Shown here: positions 33,629 through 42,031 of the stretch, one piece after another | Layout of the letters: each line of letters starts with the position of its first letter | Numbering within the stretch: position 1 is the stretch's first letter | DNA from: Sporichthyaceae bacterium | GTDB taxonomy: Bacteria; Actinomycetota; Actinomycetes; Sporichthyales; Sporichthyaceae | NCBI GenBank assembly: GCA_036269075.1 | Contig: DATASX010000082.1 | Location: 1-64,000, forward strand | Reading direction: 5' to 3' | Length of the DNA stretch: 64,000 nucleotides | Notes under the pieces: model-generated | The model's input: the letters and a program-made list of their open reading frames with translations, nothing else | What the model was told of the DNA's origin: nothing | The model's database searches: none | Position numbers and translations under genes: made by a program

Positions 33629-33808
33629 ATCGCCGCCATCGCACCCCTGTGGACCATCAAGGCCGTCTCCAAATTCCTCGGCATCCCCGTGCAAACGCTC
33701 TACACCTGGCGCCACCACGGCACCGGCCCGAAGGCCTACCGCTGCGGTCGGCACCTGCGCTACGACCCCGACGAGATCCGCCGCTGGCTCACCGAGGAGA
33801 CGAACTAG
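33629..33808 (+). CDS. xis: Excisionase/MerR-type HTH protein, apparent ATC start
   Basis: A 59-residue HTH_17-type protein: PLWTIKAVSKFLGIPVQTLY then TWRHHGTGPKAYRCGRHLRY and DPDEIRRWLTEETN, a standard actinobacterial excisionase that binds DNA by a winged helix and steers the integrase to excision. The frame is open back to a TAG at 33515 but contains no ATG, GTG or TTG before the domain. AGAGGAG (33615-33621) stands seven bases before ATC 33629, so ATC is the best start. Two bases separate its stop from the integrase ATG. Confidence 0.78.
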   Translation: MAAIAPLWTIKAVSKFLGIPVQTLYTWRHHGTGPKAYRCGRHLRYDPDEIRRWLTEETN

Positions 33809-33810
33809 CC

Positions 33811-34977
33811 ATGGCCAGCATCCAAAAGCGGCCCGACGGCAAGTGGCGCGGCCGCTACCGCGACCCCGCGGGCAAGGAGCACTCGCGGCACTTTCCGCGG
33901 AAGATCGACGCGCAGAGCTGGCTTGCGACGGTCCAGACCGACATCCTGCGCGGGACCTACGTCGACCCGAAGGCCGGCCTTCTCGCGTTTCGGGCCTACG
34001 CCGAGGAGTGGCGTCTTGCCCGGATGCACCGGCCGAGCACCACGGCGTACTTCGAGACGATGCTGCGCCGCCACGCCTACCCGACGTTCGGCGACCGGCC
34101 GCTCGCGTCGATCCGGCCGTCGGAGATCCAGCTCTGGGTGCGGAAGCTTTCGGTCGTCCTGGCGCCTGCCACGGTGAAAGTGGTGCACGGAATCGTCGCA
34201 AGCATCTTCAAGTCGGCGATCCGCGACCGCCGAGTGATCGAGTCGCCGTGCGTCGGCACACGCTTGCCGAAGGTGGAACCGAACCGCGTCGAGCCTATGA
34301 GCACCGAGCCGGTCGAGCTGCTGATCGGCGCGCTACCCGCACGCTTCCGCGCGCTCGCCGTACTCGGCGCCGGCTCAGGGGTCCGCCAGGGAGAGGCGCT
34401 GGGCCTGACCGTCGACCGGATCGACTTCCTCCGGCGAACCGTTCGAATCGACCGGCAGCTCGTGCTCGTGCAGGGCCACGACCCATTCCTCGCAGCCCCG
34501 AAGACCGCGGCCTCGCACCGGACGATTCCGCTCCCCCAAATCGTCGTCGACGCCCTGGCCGAACATTTGGCGAGGTTCCCTCCGGTCCTGACCTCGATAT
34601 GGGTCGGCGGACCGGACGCCACGATCGAGGACGTCTTGCTCGTATTCGTGGCCGAGCAGGGCGCCCCGATCCGGAGGACGGGGTTCTCCGCGACATGGCG
34701 CCCGGCGGCGGTAGAGGCGAGCCTGGCTGCGGGCACCGGCTTCCACGCGTTACGCCACTACTACGCGTCGTTGCCGATCCGGCATGGCGAATCGGTGAAG
34801 ACCGTGCAGGCCCGACTCGGCCATGCGAGCGCCGTCGAGACCCTCGACACCTACTCACACCTGTGGCCGGATTCGGAGGACCGGACCCGCGAAGCCGTCG
34901 ACAGTGTTCTCGGTGCTGCGGACTGGCTGCGGACCGGACCCACGCCCGGTCCGCAAACACGCAGTTCAGAGGCCTAG
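33811..34977 (+). CDS. int: Tyrosine-family site-specific integrase
   Basis: A 388-residue phage/ICE-type integrase. It has an N-terminal AP2-like arm-binding domain (ASIQKRPDGKWRGRYRDPAG), a core-binding SAM-like domain (residues 58-155) and a catalytic domain with R192 (GSGVRQGEALGL), K231, H312-x2-R315 (FHALRHYYAS), H338 (RLGHAS) and nucleophile Y348 (ETLDTYSHLWP). All catalytic residues are intact, so it may still be active. The stop codon (34975-34977) lies 2 bp from the 3' end of the RNase P RNA gene, which is a good candidate attachment site. Confidence 0.95.
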   Translation: MASIQKRPDGKWRGRYRDPAGKEHSRHFPRKIDAQSWLATVQTDILRGTYVDPKAGLLAFRAYAEEWRLARMHRPSTTAYFETMLRRHAYPTFGDRPLASIRPSEIQLWVRKLSVVLAPATVKVVHGIVASIFKSAIRDRRVIESPCVGTRLPKVEPNRVEPMSTEPVELLIGALPARFRALAVLGAGSGVRQGEALGLTVDRIDFLRRTVRIDRQLVLVQGHDPFLAAPKTAASHRTIPLPQIVVDALAEHLARFPPVLTSIWVGGPDATIEDVLLVFVAEQGAPIRRTGFSATWRPAAVEASLAAGTGFHALRHYYASLPIRHGESVKTVQARLGHASAVETLDTYSHLWPDSEDRTREAVDSVLGAADWLRTGPTPGPQTRSSEA

Positions 34978-34979
34978 TA

Positions 34980-35386
34980 GCGACGAGCCGGCCTGTAAGC
35001 CGGATTCTGTGCGCCGGGGTTGCCCCCGGCCGGCGGCCATCCATCTGGGACCGGCGTTGCCGTCGGCCTCGGTGCGGCCTACCCGCAGGCTCGGGCGGGC
35101 AGCCCTCGAACGCCTGCGCACGACGGGCCGAGGCCCGTCGATCTTGACCTTGCTCCGGGTGGGGTTTGCCGAGCCGCCCGGGTCGCCCCGGGCGCTGGTG
35201 GTCTCTTACACCGCCGTTTCACCCTTACCCGCGCGCCGAGGCGCTCGGGCGGTCTTTTCTCTGTGGCACTTTCCCGCGGGTCGCCCCGGGTGGGTGTTAC
35301 CCACCACCTTGCCCTGTGGAGTCCGGACTTTCCTCGGCGTGGCCCCCGAAGGAATCACCACCGCGGCCGCCCGGCCGGCTCGTCGC
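34980..35386 (-). ncRNA. rnpB: RNase P RNA (M1 RNA), bacterial type A
   Basis: Catalytic RNA that trims 5' leaders from tRNA precursors. On the minus strand the universal core is visible: GAGGAAAGTCCGGACTCCAC and CAGGGCAAGG near the 5' end (around 35320), AGAGACCACCAGCGCCC, GGAGCAAGGTCAAGATCGA, and ACAGAATCCGGCTTAC near the 3' end. The terminal helix P1 is GCGACGAGCCGGCC at the 5' end paired with its exact complement at the 3' end, which sets both boundaries. Size (about 407 nt) fits high-GC actinomycetes. The 3' end is abutted by an integrase gene. Confidence 0.96.
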
Positions 35387-35529
35387 CGCCTGGATCCTAT
35401 GCCCGGGGGTCGGGCCCCGGGGGGCGCCACCGGGCTGCGCGGTGCGGGACCGCCCGGGGGGTGGTCCGGCATGACAGGCTTTCCGCCGTGCCGCAGTCCA
35501 CCCCGAGGTCGCCAACCGGCGCGCCGGGG

Positions 35530-38094
35530 ATGATCCATGCCTACGCGGCCCGGCGGACCTCTGGGCGCCTCGAGCGCCGGCAGTGGGACGAGATGGTCGG
35601 CTTCCACGGCCGCGTCCGCCGGGGGTGGCGCGACCTGTCGGCGGTCGCGGAGGAGTTGGGCCCACTCGGCCTGGCCGCCGCCTCGGCCGAAGCCGCCCGG
35701 CTGCTGGTCGAGGACGGCGTCACCTACCGCCCGCCCAGTGCGGCGGAGGAGCAGACCTGGGCGCTGGACCCGTTGCCGGTCTTCGTCGAGGAAGGCGAGT
35801 GGGCCGGCCTCGAACTCGGGTTGGCGCAACGGACGCTGTTGCTCGACCGTCTGCTGGCCGACCTGTACTCCCAGCGGCGCACGATCCGGTCCGGGATGAT
35901 CCCGGCCGAGCTGATCTACGGCCACCCGGGGTTCCTGCGGGCCTGGGACCGCGTGGTGCCGCCGTCGGGCCGGCAGCTGTTCCTGGCCGCGACCGACCTG
36001 GCCCGCGACGGCGAGGGCGCCTGGTGCGTGGTCGCCGACCGGGTGCAGGCGCCCTCCGGCGCCGGGTACGTGATGGCCAACCGGCGGGTGGTGTCCCGCG
36101 TACTGCCGACGCTGCACCAGCAGGCCGAGATCCACCGCCTCGGTCCGTTCTTCCACGCGATGCGGCTGGGCCTGGAGCACGTCGCACCGGCCACGGCCGA
36201 AGGCCCGCGGATCGTGCTGCTGACCCCGGGCATGTACAGCGAGACGGCCTACGAGCAGGCGTTCCTCTCGGTGCTGCTGGGCCACCCGTTGGTCCGTGGC
36301 TCGGACCTGGTGGCCACCGACGGGCGGGTGTGGCAGAAGACCCTGGGCCGGTTGGAGCCGGTCGACGTGATCCTGCGCCGCGTCGACAGCTGGTACTGCG
36401 ACCCGTTGGACCTGCGGCCGGACTCCGAGCTCGGCGTGGCCGGGCTGATCGAGGCGGCCCGCAACGGGTCGGTCACCGTGGTGAACTCGCTCGGTTCCGG
36501 GGTGCTGGAGAACCCGGCGTTGCTGCCGTTCCTGCCGGCGGTGTGCCAGGACCTGCTCGACGAACCGCTGCGGCTGCGCTCGGCTCCGACCTGGTGGTGC
36601 GGGCACCGGCAGTCGCGGTCGCTCGTGCTCTCCCGACTGACCGAACTGGTGCTGAAGCCGATCGCCCGCGGCTTCGGGCGCAAGACCGCGTTGGGTTGGG
36701 AACTTTCCGCCTCCGCGCTGGCCGAACTGCGTGCCCGCGTCGAGTCCGAGCCGTGGGCCTGGGTGGGGCAGGAACCGATCGCGTGCAGCACCGCGCCGAG
36801 CATCCTGGGCGACGGTCTGCATCCGCGCGAAATGGTGCTGCGGACGTTCTCGGTCGCAACCGCGGCCGGCTTCCAGGTGATGGCCGGCGGGTTGGCGCAG
36901 GTCGGGGTCCGCCAGAGCCGTCCGGGCGGCGGGCCGGACACCCCGATCACCAAGGACGTCTGGATCCGCAACACCCGCGGCGCCCCGACCGTCCAGCCCT
37001 GGGTCCGCGAGGCGACGCCGTCGCAGATGGTGCCGATCACGTTGTCGCCCCGCGTGCTGGAGAACATGTTCTGGCTGGGCCGCTACGCCGAACGCGCAGA
37101 GGACACCGCACGCCTGCTGCGGGCCGTGCTCGACCGCTGGGGCGACTTCCACGGTTCCCCGGAACCGGCCGGTGCCCCGGCGCTGACCACCCTGCTGGGC
37201 ACGCTGACCACGTTGACCGCGACCTGGCCCGGGTTCACCGGCCCGGACGCGGCGAAGCGGGCCCTGGCGCCGTCCGGCGAACTCGGCTCGCTGATCCTGG
37301 ACGACCGCCGCCCGGGCACGCTGGCGCACGCGGTGCGCCGGCTGACCGAGGTGGCCGGTGAGGTCCGCGAACAGCTGTCGACGGACACCTGGCTGGTGCT
37401 CGGCAGCCTGGAGCACGAGTTGGCCGGCCTCGGCGACCCACCGGCGCCGGGTGCGCCACCGCGGGGCCCGGACACGGCCACCCCGACGGCGATCGGCAAG
37501 GTCATGGAGGGCCTGCTGGCGCTGTCCGGCCTGATCGCCGAGAGCCTGGTCCGCGACGCGGGTTGGCGGTTCCTGGAGCTCGGTCGCCGGATCGAACGGG
37601 CCTGCGGGGTGGCCGCGTTGCTGCGCGGGGCGCTGGGCACGGCCACTGACCCGGCCACCGAGAGCCTGGTTCTGGAGTCGGTGTTGATCGCGACGGAGAG
37701 CATCATCACCTACCGGCGCCGCTACGCCGCCCGGGCCGGGGTGGCCACCGCGCTGGACCTGATCGTCGTCGACCGGGAGAACCCCCGGGCGATCGCCTAC
37801 CAACTCGATCGCATCGGCGAGGCGCTGGGTCGGTTGCCCGCGGAGGACGAGCACTCGGCAGCGCTGCGCGAGCGGGTGGCCGCGCTGCGCGAGCTGCTCC
37901 GGGGCCTCGACACCGCCGCAGTGGCCGCCACCGACGAGTCCGGAACCCGCGTGGCGCTGCAGGAACTGGCCGAGGCGATCACCGTCGGCCTCGTCGACCT
38001 GTCCGACGCGATAGAGAGCGACTTCTTCGTCCGGGCCGCCCCGCAGCGCAGCCTGTCGGCCCACACCTCCACCAACGGCTGGACGGTCGCATGA
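35530..38094 (+). CDS. Circularly permuted ATP-grasp / alpha-E domain fusion
   Basis: An 854-residue fusion. Residues about 1-480 are the circularly permuted ATP-grasp type 2 domain (DUF404/407): LLDRLLADLYSQRRTIRSGM, PAELIYGHPGFLRAWDRV, GPRIVLLTPGMYSETAYEQ, VNSLGSGVLENPALLPFLP. Residues about 500-854 are the alpha-E (DUF403) domain beginning SPRVLENMFWLGRYAERAED. In many bacteria these are two adjacent genes. Iyer, Aravind and colleagues predicted such ATP-grasp enzymes to be peptide amidoligases working with the transglutaminase encoded next door. Start ATG 35530 is used; GTG 35488 is possible. The 4-bp ATGA overlap with the next gene shows translational coupling. Confidence 0.9.
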   Translation: MIHAYAARRTSGRLERRQWDEMVGFHGRVRRGWRDLSAVAEELGPLGLAAASAEAARLLVEDGVTYRPPSAAEEQTWALDPLPVFVEEGEWAGLELGLAQRTLLLDRLLADLYSQRRTIRSGMIPAELIYGHPGFLRAWDRVVPPSGRQLFLAATDLARDGEGAWCVVADRVQAPSGAGYVMANRRVVSRVLPTLHQQAEIHRLGPFFHAMRLGLEHVAPATAEGPRIVLLTPGMYSETAYEQAFLSVLLGHPLVRGSDLVATDGRVWQKTLGRLEPVDVILRRVDSWYCDPLDLRPDSELGVAGLIEAARNGSVTVVNSLGSGVLENPALLPFLPAVCQDLLDEPLRLRSAPTWWCGHRQSRSLVLSRLTELVLKPIARGFGRKTALGWELSASALAELRARVESEPWAWVGQEPIACSTAPSILGDGLHPREMVLRTFSVATAAGFQVMAGGLAQVGVRQSRPGGGPDTPITKDVWIRNTRGAPTVQPWVREATPSQMVPITLSPRVLENMFWLGRYAERAEDTARLLRAVLDRWGDFHGSPEPAGAPALTTLLGTLTTLTATWPGFTGPDAAKRALAPSGELGSLILDDRRPGTLAHAVRRLTEVAGEVREQLSTDTWLVLGSLEHELAGLGDPPAPGAPPRGPDTATPTAIGKVMEGLLALSGLIAESLVRDAGWRFLELGRRIERACGVAALLRGALGTATDPATESLVLESVLIATESIITYRRRYAARAGVATALDLIVVDRENPRAIAYQLDRIGEALGRLPAEDEHSAALRERVAALRELLRGLDTAAVAATDESGTRVALQELAEAITVGLVDLSDAIESDFFVRAAPQRSLSAHTSTNGWTVA

Positions 38095-38981
38095 GCGAAC
38101 GCGTCTACGAGGTGACCCACCGGACCGTCTACAACTACGAGGACGAGGTCACGGCGAGCTACGGCCGGGCGCATCTGACGCCCCGTCACGGCGAGGGGCA
38201 ACGCCGGGTGGCCGCAGAGATCACCGTCGATCCGGCGGCCGCGGAACTGCGCGACCACACCGATTTCTTCGGCAACCGGTCCACGTACTTCGCCGTCACC
38301 GCCGTGCACACCCGGCTGGAGATCACCTCGCGGAGCACGGTTGCGGTCAGCCGAGCTCCGGTGGATCCCCATGAGCTGAGTGATCTGACGTGTGATCAGA
38401 TCCGGGAGTTGCTCGACGGGACCACCGATCCGGACCTGATCGAGGCCGCCACATTCCGGCTGCCCTCACCACGTGTGGTCCCGAACCCGGCGGTGCGGGA
38501 GTTCGCCGCTGTCCTGCTCGCCCCGCACCGCCCGGTCGGCGTCGTGCTCCTCGACCTCCTCGAGCGCATCCACGACGACTTCGCCTACGTCAGCGGATCG
38601 ACCTCGGTGAGCACCACGACCGCGGAGTTCCTCGCGCGCCGCGAGGGCGTCTGTCAGGACTTCGCGCACCTGGCGGTCGCCGTCCTGCGCACCGCCGGGG
38701 TGCCCGCCCGCTACGTCAGCGGCTACCTGGAGACCCGCCCGCCGCCCGGGCGCCCACGGCTGCAGGGCGCCGATGCCTCGCACGCCTGGGCCTCGGCCCA
38801 CGTGCCCGGGCACGGCTGGGTCGACCTGGACCCCACCAACCGCAAGCTGGTCGACGACTCCTACGTGGTCGTCGCCGTCGGTCGCGACTACGGCGACGTC
38901 CCGCCACTGCGCGGGGTGATCTTCACCGAGAGCTCCGGCAGCACCTTGGACGTCTCGGTCGACGTCGTCCCGGTCAGCTGA
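38091..38981 (+). CDS. Transglutaminase-like cysteine protease family protein
   Basis: A 296-residue protein: an N-terminal beta domain (DUF type, VTHRTVYNYEDEVTASYGRA) and a C-terminal transglutaminase core with the Cys-His-Asp triad, C188 (RREGVCQDFAHLAV), H231 (DASHAWASAHVPG) and the Asp in GWVDLDPTNRKL. Bacterial members hydrolyse or transfer amide bonds. It overlaps the ATP-grasp/alpha-E gene by 4 bp, the usual partnership, implying a pathway that builds and trims a peptide. Its stop overlaps the convergent gene at 38974 by 8 bp. Confidence 0.93.
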   Translation: MSERVYEVTHRTVYNYEDEVTASYGRAHLTPRHGEGQRRVAAEITVDPAAAELRDHTDFFGNRSTYFAVTAVHTRLEITSRSTVAVSRAPVDPHELSDLTCDQIRELLDGTTDPDLIEAATFRLPSPRVVPNPAVREFAAVLLAPHRPVGVVLLDLLERIHDDFAYVSGSTSVSTTTAEFLARREGVCQDFAHLAVAVLRTAGVPARYVSGYLETRPPPGRPRLQGADASHAWASAHVPGHGWVDLDPTNRKLVDDSYVVVAVGRDYGDVPPLRGVIFTESSGSTLDVSVDVVPVS

Positions 38982-39447
38982 CCTTGGCCTCCACTGCGGC
39001 CACGTCGATCCGGGTCATGTCCATCATCGCGGTGAACGCCTTCTGCGAGCGCTCCGGATCGGGGTCCTGGAGCAGCTCCAGCAGGCGGACCGGGATGACC
39101 TGCCAGGACAGTCCGAAGCGGTCCTTGCACCACCCGCACGGTCCCGCCTCACCACCGTCGGTGAAGGCGTCCCAGAAGTGGTCCAGCTCGGCCTGATCGG
39201 CGACGTGGACCTGGAACGAGACCGCCTCGGTGAACTTGAACTGCGGCCCGCCGTTGAGCGCCACGAAGTCGCGCCCGTCCAGGTTGAACTCGACGACCAT
39301 GACGGAACCCGCCGCGTTGCTGGGTGTCCCGCCCTTCGGGGCGCGCACCACGTTGCTGATCTTCGAGTTCGGGAACACCGAGGTGTAGAACTCGGCGGCC
39401 TCCTCGGCCCGGCCGTCGAACCACAGGCACGGGGTGATTCCGGTCAT
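38974..39447 (-). CDS. VOC-fold (PhnB-like) protein
   Basis: A 157-residue vicinal-oxygen-chelate protein of the PhnB/3-demethylubiquinone methyltransferase-like type: ITPCLWFDGRAEEAAEFYTS with FPNSKISNVVRAPKG, then VMVVEFNLDGRDFVALNGG and EAGPCGWCKDRFGLSWQVIP. The fold comprises two beta-alpha-beta3 modules. Metal ligands of true glyoxalases are not all evident, so function is unknown. ATG 39447; it overlaps the transglutaminase stop on the other strand. Confidence 0.88.
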   Translation of the reverse strand: MTGITPCLWFDGRAEEAAEFYTSVFPNSKISNVVRAPKGGTPSNAAGSVMVVEFNLDGRDFVALNGGPQFKFTEAVSFQVHVADQAELDHFWDAFTDGGEAGPCGWCKDRFGLSWQVIPVRLLELLQDPDPERSQKAFTAMMDMTRIDVAAVEAKVS

Positions 39448-39492
39448 CGGCGCTCCCTCGGGTCGGGTCTCGCCGCGGAACCTTCCCCGAAG

Positions 39493-40122
39493 TCAGTCGA
39501 ACAAAGCAGGCAGCGAAGGGTCGGCGTGGTGCGCGAACGCGGCGGACAGCACCCGGTGCGGGGTGCGGCGGTGCGACAGCGGCGGCAACTGGTCGGGGGC
39601 GTAGAAGCCGACCCCGTCGGTCTCGTGGTCGCCGCCTGCCGTGCCGCCGGTCAGCACCCCGGCGAACACAACCTTGTAGGCGCTGAACGGGGTCCCGGCG
39701 TCGTGCGCGTCGAACACCCCGACCAGATGCGTCAGGCGGGTGAAGTACCCCGACTCCTCGACGACCTCCCGAGCCGCGGAGGCCGCCGGGCTGTCGCCGA
39801 CATCGGCCCAACCCCCGGGCAGCGACCAGCGGCCGTCGGCCACCTCCCGCACCAGCAGCACCCGCCCGGAGTCGTCGAACACCGCGGCCCGGACATCGAC
39901 CTTCGGGGTCACGTAGCCCTCGCTGGGCAGGTACAGCTCCGGGAGCTCGACGTCGGGCCGCGCGGCCAGCTCGACCAGCATCGCCTTGGAGATCGCGGCC
40001 AGCTCGCCGTAGCGCCGGACCTCGTACGGGTTCTCTGCGAACGTCGAGCCGATCCGGGCCATCGCGTCGAGCTTGCGCGCCCAGTTCAGCCAGACCGACC
40101 CGCTCTCCGGCTGCTCCGTCAT
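39493..40122 (-). CDS. NUDIX hydrolase
   Basis: A 209-residue protein with an N-terminal helical domain (LNWARKLDAMARIGSTFAEN, the Nudix-associated N-terminal type) and a NUDIX domain: VRAAVFDDSGRVLLVREVAD then SLPGGWADVGDSPAASAARE and VVEESGY. The signature is G-x5-D-x7-R-E-x2-E-E-S-G, the first Glu being replaced by Asp. Such enzymes hydrolyse nucleoside diphosphates linked to another group. ATG 40122 overlaps the upstream RNase H/phosphatase stop by 4 bp (ATGA), so it is the last gene of that operon. Confidence 0.9.
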   Translation of the reverse strand: MTEQPESGSVWLNWARKLDAMARIGSTFAENPYEVRRYGELAAISKAMLVELAARPDVELPELYLPSEGYVTPKVDVRAAVFDDSGRVLLVREVADGRWSLPGGWADVGDSPAASAAREVVEESGYFTRLTHLVGVFDAHDAGTPFSAYKVVFAGVLTGGTAGGDHETDGVGFYAPDQLPPLSHRRTPHRVLSAAFAHHADPSLPALFD

Positions 40123-41291
40123 CTGCCGTCCTCCCCCGGCTCCAGATGTCCGGTGTCGTTGAACGAGTGCAGCGCGCTGTTGCCGTCCGCGTACCAGGCC
40201 ACCGTCGACAGCGACGCCGGCGCCAGTTGGAGCCGGTGCACCAGGTGCATCGGGGCGTCCAGAGCAGTGCGGATGATCAGTTTTATCGGGGTGACGTGGG
40301 CAACCACGAGCACCCCGCGACCGGCGCGGCGGTCCAGCACCCGCCGCAGAGCGGCGTCGACCCGACGGGCGACCTGGGTCAGGCTCTCCCCGCCCGGGGG
40401 CGGCAGGGCCGGGTCGGCCAGCCAGGCCGCGAGCTCCTCGGGCCACCCGGACCGGACGGCGGCGAAGGTCAGCCCGTCCCACGCGCCGAAGTCGCACTCG
40501 CGCAGGTCTGCCTCGGTCTCGACGGTGAGCCCGAGCTCCTGTGCCACCGCCGCCGCGGTCTGCTGCGCCCGGCGCATCGGGGAGGACACGACCACGTCGA
40601 TGCCGCCGCGCCGGGCCAGCCGCGCGGCCACCCGCCGGGCCTGCTCCAGGCCGACCTCCGACAGCGCCGGGTCCGACGAGCCGCCGGAGAACCGCCGGGC
40701 GGCGGTGTGCTCGGTCTCCCCGTGGCGCAGCAGCAGCATCGTCGTGCTCGAGCCGAGGTCCTGAGCCCAGCCGATGATCTTCGGCCGGGGGCCGACCGCC
40801 TCGGCCGCCGTCGGGTCGCTCTCAACCGCCGCCCCGGCCGGCGCCGGACGCGCTGCGACGACCGACGCGGTCGTGCCGTCCAGCGCGGCGTTGGCAAGCC
40901 GGTCCGCGTGGCCGTTCTGGGCTCGCGGCACCCACGTCCACCGGACTTGCTCGGACGCCGGGATCAGCGACCAGGCCCGCGAGGCCAGGGGTTTGAGGTT
41001 GGGGTGCTTGACGCCCCAGCGGCCGGCCATCTGCTCGATGACCAGCTTCGAGTCCATCCGGACCTCGACGCTGGCGTCCCGGTCGAGCTCGAAGGCCGCC
41101 TCGAGCGCGGCGATCAGCCCGGAGTACTCGGCGACGTTGTTCGTGGTCTCCCCGAGCACGTCGGCCCGCTCGGCCAGCACCTCGCCGGTGTCCGCGTCGC
41201 GGACCACCGCCCCGTAGGAGGCAGGGCCGGGATTGCCCCGGGCCGCGCCGTCCGCCTCGACCACCAGGCGGCGGCCGGTCGCCCGGGTCAC
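40119..41291 (-). CDS. RNase HI / CobC-like histidine phosphatase fusion
   Basis: A 390-residue bifunctional protein like Rv2228c of M. tuberculosis. The N-terminal RNase HI domain (1-135) keeps the catalytic acids D13 (VEADGAARGNPGPASYG), E55 (NNVAEYSGLI), D80 (VRMDSKLVIEQM) and D130 (NGHADRLANAAL), and removes RNA from RNA:DNA hybrids. After a linker of 50 residues, a phosphoglycerate-mutase-type phosphatase begins with LLLRHGETEHT (189-192 RHGE) and ends with VLVVAHVTPIKLI; in M. tuberculosis it is assigned as alpha-ribazole phosphatase for cobalamin synthesis. GTG 41291 overlaps the zinc-ribbon stop by 4 bp. Confidence 0.95.
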   Translation of the reverse strand: MTRATGRRLVVEADGAARGNPGPASYGAVVRDADTGEVLAERADVLGETTNNVAEYSGLIAALEAAFELDRDASVEVRMDSKLVIEQMAGRWGVKHPNLKPLASRAWSLIPASEQVRWTWVPRAQNGHADRLANAALDGTTASVVAARPAPAGAAVESDPTAAEAVGPRPKIIGWAQDLGSSTTMLLLRHGETEHTAARRFSGGSSDPALSEVGLEQARRVAARLARRGGIDVVVSSPMRRAQQTAAAVAQELGLTVETEADLRECDFGAWDGLTFAAVRSGWPEELAAWLADPALPPPGGESLTQVARRVDAALRRVLDRRAGRGVLVVAHVTPIKLIIRTALDAPMHLVHRLQLAPASLSTVAWYADGNSALHSFNDTGHLEPGEDGR

Positions 41292-42031
41292 AGCCCCGAG
41301 TCGGGAACGCGGACCAGGATCCGCCGACACTCCTCGCAGCGGATCACCAGGTCGTCCGCGGCGGTCCTGATCGTGTTCAGGTCGACGGTCGACAGCTCCA
41401 CCCGGCAGCCGTCGCAGCGGCCGCGGCGCAGGGCCGCGGCGCCGACGCCGTCGGAGGAGGCGCGGATCTTCTCGTAGAGCGTGACCAGGTCGCCCGGGAG
41501 TCCGCCGGCCAGCATGTTGCGCTCGCCGCGCAAGGTGGTGACCTCGTCGTCGATCTGGGCCAGCGCCTTGTCGCGATCGGCGGAGACCCGGATCAGATCG
41601 GCGCCGATCGAGTCGCGTTCGCCGGTCAGTTCCCCGGCCCGCGTCGCGGCGCCCTCGCGCCGTTCCATGATCTCCAGGACCGCGTCCTCCAGATCGCCCT
41701 GCCGACGGGCCAGGCTGACCAACTCCGACTGCAGACTCTCGAGTTCCTTGGCCGAGGTGACCGACCCGTTGTCCAGCCGCTGCTGGTCGCGCGCCGCCCG
41801 GGTCCGGACCGCGTCGACGTCGGCCTCGGCCTTGAGCTGCTCCCGGCCGATGTCCGACTCCTCGGTCCGGGCGGCGATCAGCAGGTCGCCGACCGTGACC
41901 TGACGCGACGTCAGCTCGGCGCAGGTGACGGTCTCCGGCAGGGCGGCGCGGCGGTGCGCCAGACGGTCCAACCGCTGGTCCAAGTCGGCCAGATCGAGCA
42001 AGCGCCACTGGTCCGCGAGCGCGACGTTCAG
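41288..42031 (-). CDS. C4-type zinc-ribbon coiled-coil protein, apparent CTG start
   Basis: A 247-residue protein: long coiled coil (residues 5-180, e.g. LDLADLDQRLDRLAHRRAAL, EIMERREGAATRAGELTGER) and a C-terminal zinc ribbon with two CxxC pairs, RRGRCDGCRVEL and VIRCEECRRIL. The family is conserved in actinomycetes (Rv2229c type) and probably binds nucleic acid. There is no ATG, GTG or TTG near the N-terminus in frame; CTG 42031 sits four bases after AGGAGG and forms a CTGA overlap with the Nif3 stop, the same 4-bp coupling as its neighbours. Start confidence is moderate. Confidence 0.9.
   Translation of the reverse strand: MNVALADQWRLLDLADLDQRLDRLAHRRAALPETVTCAELTSRQVTVGDLLIAARTEESDIGREQLKAEADVDAVRTRAARDQQRLDNGSVTSAKELESLQSELVSLARRQGDLEDAVLEIMERREGAATRAGELTGERDSIGADLIRVSADRDKALAQIDDEVTTLRGERNMLAGGLPGDLVTLYEKIRASSDGVGAAALRRGRCDGCRVELSTVDLNTIRTAADDLVIRCEECRRILVRVPDSGL

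Larger units (their letters stand above)
27675..34979 (+). mobile_element. Remnant integrative conjugative element next to rnpB
   Basis: Relaxase (truncated), XRE regulator, excisionase and integrase lie together with unknown and membrane-protein genes, and end exactly at the 3' edge of rnpB. The right end is well defined; the left end is a guess, because I could not find a second copy of the rnpB 3' sequence between 26.8 and 30.3 kb. No FtsK-like transfer ATPase or replication gene is present, so the element looks reduced. Confidence 0.65.

Noticed and set aside
35206-38064. Open frame of about 950 codons antisense to the ATP-grasp/alpha-E gene
   Set aside because: Composition (Arg, Gln, Gly, His) is that of a shadow frame, and it runs through the rnpB gene as well; the sense frame has recognisable domains.
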